In this document: positions 7,438 through 14,575 of the stretch, piece by piece | Layout: each line of letters begins with the position of its first letter | Position numbering within the stretch: position 1 is the first letter of the stretch | DNA from: Patescibacteria group bacterium UBA6899 | Lineage (GTDB): Bacteria; Patescibacteriota; Minisyncoccia; Phycocordibacterales; UBA6899 | Direction: 5' to 3' | Assembly: GCA_002451235.1 (NCBI GenBank) | Contig: DKBN01000004.1 | Location: 3,410 to 25,338, forward strand | DNA length: 21,929 bases | Program-made: the position numbers and the translations under genes | The notes under the pieces: generated by a model | The model's input: only the letters and a program-made list of their open reading frames with translations | Databases searched by the model: none | What the model was told of the DNA's origin: nothing

Positions 7438-8655
7438 TCAAATATTATTCATCAGTGAGTACATTGGAGTGATCATCGCATAGGCGAAAATGCCGACGAA
7501 TGATGCAATCATGACCATCAGGATCGGTTCGATCAGTTTCGACATGTCCGAGGTGGCGGCGTCCACCTCTTCTTCGTAGAAGGTCGCGATCTTCATCAGC
7601 ATATCGGAGAGCTTTCCGGTTTCCTCGCCGACCTCCATCATATCTCCCACCATCACCGGATAGAGCTCGGGATGCTGGATGAACGTCTGGGAGAGGGGGA
7701 TGCCTTTCTGAATGTCGACCTTCGCCCCTTCAAGTGTGTACTTATAATAGATGTTGCTTAACACGTCTTCCACGATCTCGATCGCATGCAATATATCGAC
7801 TCCCGCTGAGATAAGCGACGAGAGGGTGCGCGTCGCAAGCGCGGAATTATATTCTTTCACCAGTTTGCCAAAGATCGGTAGTCGGATCACCAAGAAATCG
7901 ATGATCTTCTTTCCAAATTCTGTGCGTTGGAATGCCCAGAACGCCCCGACCGCGAAGAATACGAGGAGTATCGATATGAACCATTGGTGTTGGATAAAAT
8001 CGCTGATATTTATGATCAAGCTGGTCAAAGGGGGCATCGCTGTGTTCGCCTCTCGGAACGTTTGCGCTAACCCCGGAACGACGTACATCATCATAAGGAC
8101 ACCGACCGCGATCATGACGCAAAAGATGACCGCAGGGTAGATCATCGCCCCCTTTACTTTTTTCTTCAGGTAATATGTCTTTTCCATCTGCCCGCCCACG
8201 ACATTGAGAGCCTCAACGAGGCCGCCCGACTCCTCGCCAGCTCTCACCATGGAAACGAACACGGGCGGGAAGACGGACGCGAACTTCTGCATCGCATCTG
8301 AGAGCGCCATTCCCTTATTGATATCGTTTGTGATGGAAATGAGGATCGATTTTAATTTTGGATTCTTGGTCTGCTTGATGAAGATCTGCATCGCGCGCGC
8401 GAGTGGTAACCCCGCCGCGATCATGGTCGCGAGGTTCCGGGCGAACAAGATCTTCTCTTTGAGGTCGACGGTGGAGAGGAGGGCGTTGATGCGATCGAGA
8501 TTGAATCCTCCGGTACCGATCTCCTCAGCGGTAAGAAGGAGCTTCCCCTCGTCCTTCAGACGCTTCGCGAGCTCAAGTTTATTCTCCGCTTCCTCGGTGC
8601 CATCCACCTCGGCGCCGGTCGCGATCAATTGTGCTTTGTAGACGAATTTGGACAT
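7438..8655 (-). CDS. pilC: Type IV pilus inner-membrane platform protein PilC (type II secretion F family)
   Basis: 405 residues, normal for the family. Inner-membrane platform that couples the cytoplasmic ATPase to fibre assembly. It has two T2SSF domains (about 66-190 and 270-395), each with the repeated signature: RAGEESGGLVEALN at 138-151 and EVGEETGKLSDML at 341-353. Three membrane segments are readable, at about 170-193 (MIYPAVIFCVMIAVGVLMM), 224-242 and 376-398. The N-terminal 50 residues are a small soluble domain. The ATG at 8655 follows pilB by 49 nt. That gap holds an extended -10 (TGATACAAT) that could give an additional short-leader transcript starting at pilC. Confidence 0.95.
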   Translation of the reverse strand: MSKFVYKAQLIATGAEVDGTEEAENKLELAKRLKDEGKLLLTAEEIGTGGFNLDRINALLSTVDLKEKILFARNLATMIAAGLPLARAMQIFIKQTKNPKLKSILISITNDINKGMALSDAMQKFASVFPPVFVSMVRAGEESGGLVEALNVVGGQMEKTYYLKKKVKGAMIYPAVIFCVMIAVGVLMMMYVVPGLAQTFREANTAMPPLTSLIINISDFIQHQWFISILLVFFAVGAFWAFQRTEFGKKIIDFLVIRLPIFGKLVKEYNSALATRTLSSLISAGVDILHAIEIVEDVLSNIYYKYTLEGAKVDIQKGIPLSQTFIQHPELYPVMVGDMMEVGEETGKLSDMLMKIATFYEEEVDAATSDMSKLIEPILMVMIASFVGIFAYAMITPMYSLMNNI

Positions 8656-8668
8656 ATGGTCTATCCCG

Positions 8669-8677
8669 ATTGTATCA
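8669..8677 (-). promoter_or_regulatory. Possible internal promoter before pilC (extended -10)
   Basis: TGATACAAT on the minus strand, a TGn extended -10, thirteen bases before the pilC ATG. No convincing -35 was seen. It would give a leader of about 7 nt. Confidence 0.35.
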
Positions 8678-8704
8678 AGGGTTGAGCACGCAAGCGAGGA
8701 TGCC

Positions 8705-10465
8705 TTACACGATCACTTCGGACGATACGACGCGGAAGACCTCTTCAATGGTAGTGAGCCCTTGCGCCGCCTTGAAGATGCCGTCCTCGAGCATCGTAAG
8801 CATCCCCTCCTTACGCGCTTGCGTTTCGATCTTCTCCGCGCTTGCGTTCGAGACCGCGAGATCCCGCAGCGCAGGAGACATCTTCAGCACCTCGTGGATG
8901 ACGATACGGCCCTTATACCCATCCTCCGCATCCGGACTCGATTTCGGACGAAAGAAGGGGATGGTTTTCCATGTCGCTTCTTTCCCGACGATCCCTTCTT
9001 CCTTCAAGGCCGCGAGGATCCTTCCCGTGTCCGCGCGCTTCTCGAGCCCGTCGATCTCCGCCTCGCTGAGCGTATACTTCTCCTTCGTGGAATGGAGTTT
9101 GCGCACCAGGCGTTGACCGATGATGACGTTCACGGTCGAAATGATAAGGAATGGCTCAGCCCCCATGTCGATGAAACGCGGGATCGCTCCCGCTGCGGAA
9201 TTCGTATGCAAGGTCGAGAGCACGAGGTGGCCAGTCAGCGCCGCATTGATGCCCAGCGAAGCCGTCTCGCCGTCACGGATCTCTCCCACCATGATGATGT
9301 CCGGATCCTGGCGCAAGAGGGCGCGCAGCCCCATCGAGAACGAGAGCCCGATCTCCGGCTTCACTTGCGTCTGATTCACGCGCGGCATCTGGTATTCGAC
9401 CGGATCCTCGATGGTAGAGATATTGACGTCAGGGATATTCAGGATGTCCATCAGGGTGTAGAGCGTTGTCGTCTTTCCGGACCCCGTCGGCCCGGTGATA
9501 AGGATCATCCCGGTGTGCATCTGGGTCGCTTGATGCAAGATCTCGAGCGAGCGCCCATGGAATCCGAGCGCCTCAAGGGAATATCCGCCTGATGATTCGC
9601 GCAGCAAGCGCATAACTGTCTTCTCGCCATGGTGCGTTGGCAGGGTCGACACGCGGAACGAGACCTTCTCATTATTAAGCTGGATCTTGAAGCGCCCATC
9701 TTGCGGCAAACGCTTCTCATCAAGCTTCAGATTTGAAAGTACCTTGATGCGCGCGGTGATGCCGGGAGCGGAATCGCGTGGCAAGACCATCGCGTCATGG
9801 AGAATGCCGTCGATGCGGTAACGGATCAAGAGCTGGTTCTCCATCGGCTCGATATGGATGTCGGAAGCGTTCTGGATGATAGCGTGGTTGAGGAGGGTAT
9901 CGACGATGCGCACGACCGGGAGATCTTCGGCAAGCTTCTTCAGATCCTTCTCCGAGGCCTCGTTCTCCTCTCCTTCCGTGATCGCCATGATCGACTGCGC
10001 CTCCTTTTGAATGATGTCACCGAACTCGGCCTTGAGCGATTTCTGATACTGCAAGAGCGCGCCCTTCAAGGACTCTTGATCGGTAAGGCGCGGGAGGATC
10101 CGCATCCCGACCTTCTTGCGGACGAAATCGATCGCTTCGAGATCGTCGACATCGAGCATCGCGACCTCGAGCCCGCTCTCCGAGCGGCGGAAAGCGATGA
10201 TGTTATGTTTGCGCGCGATGGGCTCGGGGATCAAGGAAAGGATGCCGAAGTCGATCTTCTGCCCCTTGAGATCGACGAAAGGAATACCGAGGATGTACGC
10301 CTGAACGCGGCGCAGATCATCAGGGGAGATCTTCCCCTGTTTCACGAGGACATCGCCGATCGATCCTCTCTCCCCAGCCTCTTTCTCCGCGGCAGCAAGT
10401 TCCGCGCGGGTGGCGAGACCGGAATCAAGAATGAATTTCTTGAGCTTCGCTTCCTGGACGAGCAT
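8705..10465 (-). CDS. pilB: Type IV pilus assembly ATPase PilB (GspE/PulE family)
   Basis: 586 residues, the usual length. Cytoplasmic hexameric motor that powers pilus extension through PilC. The N-terminal MshEN-type domain (about 15-140) contains GDVLVKQGKISPDDLRRVQAYILGIPFVDL. The ATPase core has Walker A GPTGSGKTTTLYTLM (325-339), the Asp box TIEDPVEY (351-358), Walker B DPDIIMVGEIRD (387-398) and the His box TGHLVLSTLHTNSA (411-424). The zinc-binding tetracysteine normally found between GQRLVRKL (450-457) and GYKGR (516-520) is absent, and the whole protein has no cysteine. The ATG at 10465 follows an extended -10 by 11 nt. The upstream winged-helix gene ends 24 nt before. Confidence 0.96.
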   Translation of the reverse strand: MLVQEAKLKKFILDSGLATRAELAAAEKEAGERGSIGDVLVKQGKISPDDLRRVQAYILGIPFVDLKGQKIDFGILSLIPEPIARKHNIIAFRRSESGLEVAMLDVDDLEAIDFVRKKVGMRILPRLTDQESLKGALLQYQKSLKAEFGDIIQKEAQSIMAITEGEENEASEKDLKKLAEDLPVVRIVDTLLNHAIIQNASDIHIEPMENQLLIRYRIDGILHDAMVLPRDSAPGITARIKVLSNLKLDEKRLPQDGRFKIQLNNEKVSFRVSTLPTHHGEKTVMRLLRESSGGYSLEALGFHGRSLEILHQATQMHTGMILITGPTGSGKTTTLYTLMDILNIPDVNISTIEDPVEYQMPRVNQTQVKPEIGLSFSMGLRALLRQDPDIIMVGEIRDGETASLGINAALTGHLVLSTLHTNSAAGAIPRFIDMGAEPFLIISTVNVIIGQRLVRKLHSTKEKYTLSEAEIDGLEKRADTGRILAALKEEGIVGKEATWKTIPFFRPKSSPDAEDGYKGRIVIHEVLKMSPALRDLAVSNASAEKIETQARKEGMLTMLEDGIFKAAQGLTTIEEVFRVVSSEVIV

Positions 10466-10476
10466 ATGCTCGCTTC

Positions 10477-10485
10477 AGTATAGCA
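10477..10485 (-). promoter_or_regulatory. Extended -10 promoter of pilB
   Basis: TGCTATACT on the minus strand, a good extended -10. Its end is 11 nt before the pilB ATG, so the transcript would have a leader of only about 4-5 nt. No -35 match is seen at the expected distance. The same TGCTATACT string is used at clpP. Confidence 0.6.
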
Positions 10486-10489
10486 AATC

Positions 10490-11077
10490 TCACGCTTTGA
10501 TATATACCACACCCCTCCCCTCTTTCCCTCCCTGTTTGACTTTCCCTTCGCGCTCGAGCTCCGAGAGATATCGTGCCGCGGTCGCGTCGGAAACATGAAG
10601 TAGCTTTTCGACGTCGTCGTTGGTAACGACCGGATGCTTCTCGAACAGCGCCATGATCCTGGCAAGCTTTTTCTCTTTTCTTAGGTGGATCGCAAGCCGC
10701 GCTTTCTCCAAGAGGGGGGCGAAGATGTTCCACGATGACTGTTTGTGTTTCGTCTCTTCAGCTACGGCCGGTGGCGGTTGTGACTGCTCAGGCACTTGCG
10801 ATACACTCTTATATTCCGCCTGGGACCCCTGCGGCTGCGTCTGGAAAGTATCGAACGGCTCATTTCCCTCCATTTGAGCCGTTTGCGTTTGCGGCTCCTC
10901 ATATAGAAGAGTGGGTTGTTCGGCTGCAGCTCCTTCTTCTTGTCCTGAACTCCCGCCTCCAACTATCACACTTGTGGCCTCCGCCACCGGCCCCAGGAGC
11001 GCATCGGTCGACGCTAGCGAAGGTTCCTCCGCTGATTGCTGCGCGGGGATCGCTCCCGTCGAACCTTGTTCATCCAT
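10490..11077 (-). CDS. Protein with long disordered N terminus and C-terminal winged-helix domain, first gene of the pilus cluster
   Basis: 195 residues, function not recognised. Residues 1-110 are low-complexity (Gln, Glu, Pro, Ser, Thr) and probably disordered. Residues about 118-195 are structured: a basic helix LEKARLAIHLRKEKKLARIMALFEKHP, then NDDVEKLLHVSDATAARYLSELEREGKV and a hairpin VKQGGKEGRGVVYIKA. This is the pattern of a winged helix-turn-helix with DATAARYLSEL as recognition helix. It may bind DNA and regulate the pilus genes directly downstream. A structural role is also possible, because small winged helices occur in membrane-associated proteins. GAGGGG lies right before the ATG, and a TAGAAT -10 lies 6 nt upstream. 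Confidence 0.7.
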   Translation of the reverse strand: MDEQGSTGAIPAQQSAEEPSLASTDALLGPVAEATSVIVGGGSSGQEEGAAAEQPTLLYEEPQTQTAQMEGNEPFDTFQTQPQGSQAEYKSVSQVPEQSQPPPAVAEETKHKQSSWNIFAPLLEKARLAIHLRKEKKLARIMALFEKHPVVTNDDVEKLLHVSDATAARYLSELEREGKVKQGGKEGRGVVYIKA

Positions 11078-11083
11078 CCCCTC

Positions 11084-11089
11084 ATTCTA
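11084..11089 (-). promoter_or_regulatory. Possible -10 box of the winged-helix gene
   Basis: TAGAAT on the minus strand, six bases before the ATG, the same geometry as at tpiA. The six bases in between (GAGGGG) also read as a Shine-Dalgarno sequence, so a longer transcript is an alternative. A second TATAAT lies on this strand at 11218-11223 and would give a leader of about 135 nt. Confidence 0.4.
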
Positions 11090-11243
11090 CCAGGGTGAGA
11101 AAAGAGTGAGTACATATGATTCAGGAAGATGAGATGCGACGACTGCGTGCCCCTGCTGCCAACCGCACCCCCCCCTTGAGGCTCAGGGGGCTTCAAGGAA
11201 GGTACATCATGGCTGTTATTATAGGGAAGGATTGCCGCCAAGA

Positions 11244-11271
11244 TTGACACCCAAAACAAAAGGAGTACGAT
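11244..11271 (+). promoter_or_regulatory. Promoter of nusA
   Basis: TTGACA (11244-11249), 16-nt spacer, TACGAT (11266-11271). The -35 is perfect and the -10 keeps the key first, second and last positions. Transcription would start near 11278, leaving a leader of about 90 nt before nusA. The region from 11078 to 11243 shows no convincing gene on either strand. Confidence 0.6.
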
Positions 11272-11284
11272 GTTCGCATAGAAA

Positions 11285-11308
11285 CGAGTTATTAGACTCG
11301 GTTTTTTT
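11285..11308 (+). terminator. Small hairpin and T7 tract in the nusA leader, possible attenuator
   Basis: CGAGT (11285-11289), loop TATTAG, ACTCG (11296-11300), then seven T (11302-11308). The stem is only 5 bp, so as a terminator it would be weak and could need a factor. It begins a few bases after the predicted transcription start, upstream of the nusA coding sequence. Confidence 0.35.
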
Positions 11309-11348
11309 AATCCCGATTCTAGGCGGAGGAAACCGGACACTCGTGATA

Positions 11349-11360
11349 TCAGTTAACTGA
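11349..11360. promoter_or_regulatory. 12-bp palindrome just before nusA
   Basis: TCAGTTAACTGA is perfectly self-complementary and ends 8 nt before the nusA ATG. It could be an operator or a small hairpin over the translation start. No Shine-Dalgarno sequence is visible for nusA. Confidence 0.3.
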
Positions 11361-11368
11361 AACCATAT

Positions 11369-12691
11369 ATGTTGGACCTAAAAACGATGAAGTCTGCGCT
11401 TGAGCAGCTCGAGGCGGAACGCGGTATCCCGAAAGAGAAGATCGTTGATGCTATCGAAGCTGCTTTGGCAGCAGCGTATAAGAAGGACTACGGCAAGAAG
11501 GGGCAGATCGTGCGCGCGAAACTCGATTTCAATACCGGAGTGACGGAATTCTCCCAGGTGAAGATCGTGGTCGACGAGACGATGGTCTATATCCCCGAGG
11601 ATGGCGACGAGGAAGAAGAGGTGCGCGGCGAGCCGCAGCCGATACCGCAAGCGACCGAGGGGGCTGAGGGCGAGGATCTGCGCGTGCGTTTCAACCCCGA
11701 GCACCACATTATGATGGCGGACGCGAAATTGATCAAAAAAGACGCCGTGCTCGGCGAAGAGTTGGTCTTTCCTCTTGATGCGAAGGATGACTATGGGCGC
11801 ATCGCCGCGCAGACCGCGAAACAGGTCATCATCCAAAAGATCCGCGAGGCGGAAAAATCCTCGGTGCTCTCGGAATTCGCCGAGCGCGGTGAAGAGATCG
11901 TGACCGGCACGGTGCAGCGCATCGAACGCGGGAACATATTCGTCGACCTCGGACGCGCGACCGGGCTCCTCGCCTACGAGGACCAGATCCCGGGCGAACG
12001 TTACCGTCCAGGAGAGCGCATCCGCGCCTATCTCTATTCCGTAGAGGAATCCCCGCGTGGAGTATCGCTACGCCTCTCTCGTGCCCACCCGAATTTTGTC
12101 CGGGCACTCTTCGCTTTGGAAGCTCCGGAAGTGGCGAACGGAGCGGTCGAGGTCAAGGAGGTCGCCCGCGAAGCGGGGTCGCGCACGAAGATCGCGGTAC
12201 ATTCAAAGGACGAGCACGTCGATCCGGTCGGTTCCTGTGTCGGTCAGCGCGGCGTACGCGTTTCAACGGTGATCTCGGAATTAGGCGGCGAGAAGATCGA
12301 TGTCATCGAGTGGAGCGAAGACCCACAGAAGTTCATCACCGAGGCGCTCTCCCCAGCGAAGATCCGTTCCGTCATCGTCAACCCGGAGGAACGGTACGCT
12401 GAGGTCGAGGTCATGTCTGACCAACTCTCGCTCGCGATCGGCCGCGGTGGGCAGAATGTCCGTCTTGCGGTGAAGTTGACGGGATACAAGATCGACATCC
12501 ATTCGACGGGCGGCGAAGAATTCTCTTCTGAGGAGGACGCGGTCGATCCAGAACAATCCCCGGAAGAAGAAGTGGAAGAGTTCATCAAAAGTGAGGCGGT
12601 GGGCACTCCGAGCGAAGAGACCCCCCAGGACGAAGAAGTGGCTGCGGACAAGGATGTCGTCAAGGAAAACACCAATCAGGAGAATGAATAA
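11369..12691 (+). CDS. nusA: Transcription elongation/termination factor NusA
   Basis: 440 residues. Binds RNA polymerase and nascent RNA and modulates pausing, termination and antitermination. The N-terminal domain begins MLDLKTMKSALEQLEAERGIPKEKIVDAIEAALAAAYKK and contains an acidic insert (about 76-104, PEDGDEEEEVRGEPQ and on). An S1 domain follows at about 174-238 (IVTGTVQRIERGNIFVDLG), then two KH domains: about 272-330 (DPVGSCVGQRGVRVSTVISEL) and about 331-378 (LSLAIGRGGQNVRLAVKLTG). Residues 383-440 are an acidic, Glu/Ser-rich tail. No E. coli-type AR repeats are recognisable. The ATG at 11369 matches the usual N terminus of this group. Its own promoter with a 90-nt leader suggests leader-level control. 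Confidence 0.96.
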   Translation: MLDLKTMKSALEQLEAERGIPKEKIVDAIEAALAAAYKKDYGKKGQIVRAKLDFNTGVTEFSQVKIVVDETMVYIPEDGDEEEEVRGEPQPIPQATEGAEGEDLRVRFNPEHHIMMADAKLIKKDAVLGEELVFPLDAKDDYGRIAAQTAKQVIIQKIREAEKSSVLSEFAERGEEIVTGTVQRIERGNIFVDLGRATGLLAYEDQIPGERYRPGERIRAYLYSVEESPRGVSLRLSRAHPNFVRALFALEAPEVANGAVEVKEVAREAGSRTKIAVHSKDEHVDPVGSCVGQRGVRVSTVISELGGEKIDVIEWSEDPQKFITEALSPAKIRSVIVNPEERYAEVEVMSDQLSLAIGRGGQNVRLAVKLTGYKIDIHSTGGEEFSSEEDAVDPEQSPEEEVEEFIKSEAVGTPSEETPQDEEVAADKDVVKENTNQENE

Positions 12692-12723
12692 AGAGAAAAA
12701 TTATCAAATGATAAAGATTTCGT

Positions 12724-13245
12724 ATGAACCTATGGCATGATGTTCCGAGAGGAGAAAAGGAGGAATTGAACGTGATCGTCGAGATCCCGATGGGGTCACG
12801 TGTAAAATATGAGCTCGACAAAGACACCGGGCTCATCAAGTATGACCGCGTCCTCTATTCCCCGATGCACTACCCCGCGAACTATGGGTTCGTCCCGAGA
12901 ACGCTGTGGGACGATGGCGACCCGTTGGATGTTTTGGTCTTGGGACAGGAGCCATTGGTCCCGGGCTGCATCGTCGAGGCGCGCCCGATCGGCATATTGG
13001 ATATGATCGATGGCGGCGAGGGCGACGCAAAAGTGCTGGCAGTCCCCGTTGCGGACCCGCGTTTGAAGAACACAAAGGACATCGGTGATCTTGAGCCGCA
13101 TATTCTCGAAGAGATCAAACACTTCTTTCAGGTCTATAAGGATCTCCAGAAAAAGAAAGTTGAGGTTGGTGATTGGAAAGGCAAGGATGAAGCCATGGCA
13201 ACTGTTAAAAAATCCTTCGATCTATACGACAAGAAGAGATCATAG
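12724..13245 (+). CDS. ppa: Inorganic pyrophosphatase (family I, soluble)
   Basis: Hydrolyses pyrophosphate to two phosphates, pulling nucleic acid and activation reactions forward. 173 residues, the normal bacterial length. Conserved features are the EIPMGSRVKYE start of the fold, YSPMHYPANYGFVPRT, the metal-binding DGDPLDVLVLG (64-74), VPVADPR and HFFQVYKDLQKKKVEVGDW. The ATG lies 32 nt after nusA. No Shine-Dalgarno sequence is visible, and the AT-rich gap contains a small inverted repeat (TTATCA-AA-TGATAA, 12701-12714). It is probably cotranscribed with nusA and ends at a modest terminator. Confidence 0.97.
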   Translation: MNLWHDVPRGEKEELNVIVEIPMGSRVKYELDKDTGLIKYDRVLYSPMHYPANYGFVPRTLWDDGDPLDVLVLGQEPLVPGCIVEARPIGILDMIDGGEGDAKVLAVPVADPRLKNTKDIGDLEPHILEEIKHFFQVYKDLQKKKVEVGDWKGKDEAMATVKKSFDLYDKKRS

Positions 13246-13252
13246 GCGATGA

Positions 13253-13279
13253 ACCGCTCCCGGAGGCGGTATTCGTTTT
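13253..13279 (+). terminator. Probable terminator of ppa
   Basis: ACCGCT (13253-13258) pairs with GGCGGT (13265-13270), with one G:U pair, followed by ATTCGTTTT. The stem is short, so efficiency is uncertain. It starts 8 nt after the ppa stop. Confidence 0.5.
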
Positions 13280-13314
13280 CCCCCGTTTCTCTCCCCGAAA
13301 TCCCAGAATGGGCA

Positions 13315-13320
13315 TATACT
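13315..13320 (+). promoter_or_regulatory. -10 box before the secreted helical protein gene
   Basis: TATACT, giving a leader of about 35 nt to the ATG at 13363. No -35 match was found at 16-18 nt. The box lies after the ppa terminator, consistent with a separate transcript. Confidence 0.4.
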
Positions 13321-13362
13321 GGTACGACAACAAAGAATCGTTTACCAATATTATATCGATCT

Positions 13363-14124
13363 ATGAAAGATGGCCGTATCATGTTTGTGTTCGCAGTAGG
13401 CGTTGCTCTTCTCCCGATCGCGGTGTTCGCCCAGAGAACTTTCACTGAGGGACTTGGCTCGAAACCCCCATTGACTATGGGAGCGCCGACTGCGCGCGCC
13501 GGGACCGGGACCGCTTCTCTCTCTCCTCAAGCGAGAGAGATGATGGAGAAACGAGACCGTGTGTTGGGCACCACCCCGGGGGCATCGGGGAGACCGCTCC
13601 CGGGGCAGATGGAAGAGCGGAAAACCGCAGCAGCAGATCGTTTGAACGCTGGGCTGCTCGCGCGAGCGAAGGAATTCGTTCGCGTCACTGTCACGCGCAT
13701 GCGCGCCGCTATCGACCGATTGGTCAAGATCGGGGACCGTATCGACTCCCGGATCGCGAAGGAAGAGGCGAACGGGAAGGACATCTCTCAGGCAAGGGCC
13801 GCGATGGCGACCGCCCGAGGAGAGATCGAGCAGGCAAAAGCCGCGCTTCAGAATGCTGAATCGCTATTCGATTCATATGTTCCTCCAGCGCTCTCATCTT
13901 CGACCGGAACCCCGGAGCGGGTGCAGCCAGGCATGGGACAACCGTCGCCGATGCGCGATGTCCTCAAACAAGCAGATGTGGCGATCCGTGCCGCTCATAA
14001 GGCGCTCACCGACGCGGTCAGGATGTTGATGTCGGAGAACGGTACCGCGACTACGACCGCTTCTCTGAACGCGGGAAAACCGCCGAAGCGCGCATCCTCG
14101 ACCCCGAACGAAGGGTCCGATTGA
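13363..14124 (+). CDS. Predicted secreted helical protein, unknown function
   Basis: 253 residues, not recognised. The start at 13363 gives a clean signal peptide: MKDGR, a hydrophobic core MFVFAVGVALLPI, and AVFA before Gln24 as the likely signal-peptidase I site. An upstream in-frame ATG would run through the ppa terminator and put 38 unlikely residues in front, so it is rejected. The mature protein has a Gly/Thr/Pro-rich linker (about 30-85), a helical block about 85-165 (ERKTAAADRLNAGLLARAKEFVRV, ISQARAAMATARGEIEQAKAALQNAE), a linker, a second helical block (MRDVLKQADVAIRAAHKALTDAVRMLMS), and a Ser/Thr-rich tail. It is probably exported and helix-bundle or coiled-coil in nature. The next gene, 28 nt downstream, encodes a single-pass membrane protein and may be its partner. 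Confidence 0.7.
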   Translation: MKDGRIMFVFAVGVALLPIAVFAQRTFTEGLGSKPPLTMGAPTARAGTGTASLSPQAREMMEKRDRVLGTTPGASGRPLPGQMEERKTAAADRLNAGLLARAKEFVRVTVTRMRAAIDRLVKIGDRIDSRIAKEEANGKDISQARAAMATARGEIEQAKAALQNAESLFDSYVPPALSSSTGTPERVQPGMGQPSPMRDVLKQADVAIRAAHKALTDAVRMLMSENGTATTTASLNAGKPPKRASSTPNEGSD

Positions 14125-14152
14125 GCGCATTATTTACCCCAACATCATTCAT

Positions 14153-14464
14153 ATGGATAACACTCAACCAACCACCGAAAACGGGTTCCCGTACACAGAG
14201 AAGAAGATGCGGATGATCGGGCCGATCGTCGGCGCACTCGTTCTCATTTCAACGATCGCGATCGCGCTCTATTTGCTCGGGCAAGCACAGCAAGAGAACG
14301 TGCCCCCGGTGACCGCGCAGCAGAACATCCCTGTCACAGGAGAAAAGGACCAGGCGGTCGCCACCCTTGAGACCCAAAGCACATCCGACGAGCCGGCGTC
14401 CATAGATGCGGACCTCAAGACGACCGACCTGAACGGCGTGTCCACCTACGTCAATTCGATCTAG
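14153..14464 (+). CDS. Small single-pass membrane protein, unknown function
   Basis: 103 residues. A polar N terminus with KKMRM is followed by one membrane segment (about 22-44, IGPIVGALVLISTIAIALYLLG). The remaining 60 residues are polar and acidic (Gln, Glu, Asp, Thr), probably outside the cell. The positive-inside rule places the N terminus in the cytoplasm. It follows the secreted helical gene by 28 nt and precedes a strong terminator, so the two form a likely operon. No domain is recognised. Confidence 0.65.
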   Translation: MDNTQPTTENGFPYTEKKMRMIGPIVGALVLISTIAIALYLLGQAQQENVPPVTAQQNIPVTGEKDQAVATLETQSTSDEPASIDADLKTTDLNGVSTYVNSI

Positions 14465-14486
14465 CGAATTTGAGACTTACAAGAAC

Positions 14487-14523
14487 ATATCCCGCAAACG
14501 ATCGTTTCGTGGGATATTTTCTT
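14487..14523 (+). terminator. Terminator after the small membrane protein gene
   Basis: Inverted repeat ATATCCCGC (14487-14495) with CGTGGGATAT (14508-14517), one G:U pair, enclosing the 12-bp palindrome AAACGATCGTTT. It is followed by TTTTCTT. The tail runs into the -35 of the trigger factor promoter. Confidence 0.8.
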
Positions 14524-14549
14524 GCCAGAATGACGGCTTCGGGTATGAT
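14522..14549 (+). promoter_or_regulatory. Promoter of tig
   Basis: TTGCCA (14522-14527), 16-nt spacer, TATGAT (14544-14549). The predicted start is near 14556, giving a leader of about 20 nt to the ATG at 14576. Confidence 0.65.
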
Positions 14550-14575
14550 TGCCCAATCACAGTATTGCGGCAAGT

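Noticed and set aside
8648..9592. Long plus-strand ORF (314 codons) opposite pilB
   Set aside because: Shadow of pilB. Arg/His/Asp-rich with no recognisable domain or ribosome site. The 228-codon plus ORF at 9797-10483 is rejected for the same reason.
11014..11340. Minus-strand ORF of 108 codons with a hydrophobic stretch (ANIVLLLFWVSILAAIL)
   Set aside because: It starts at GTG without a ribosome site, spans the nusA promoter and overlaps the winged-helix gene by 64 nt in another frame. The hydrophobic run comes from the AT-rich promoter DNA.
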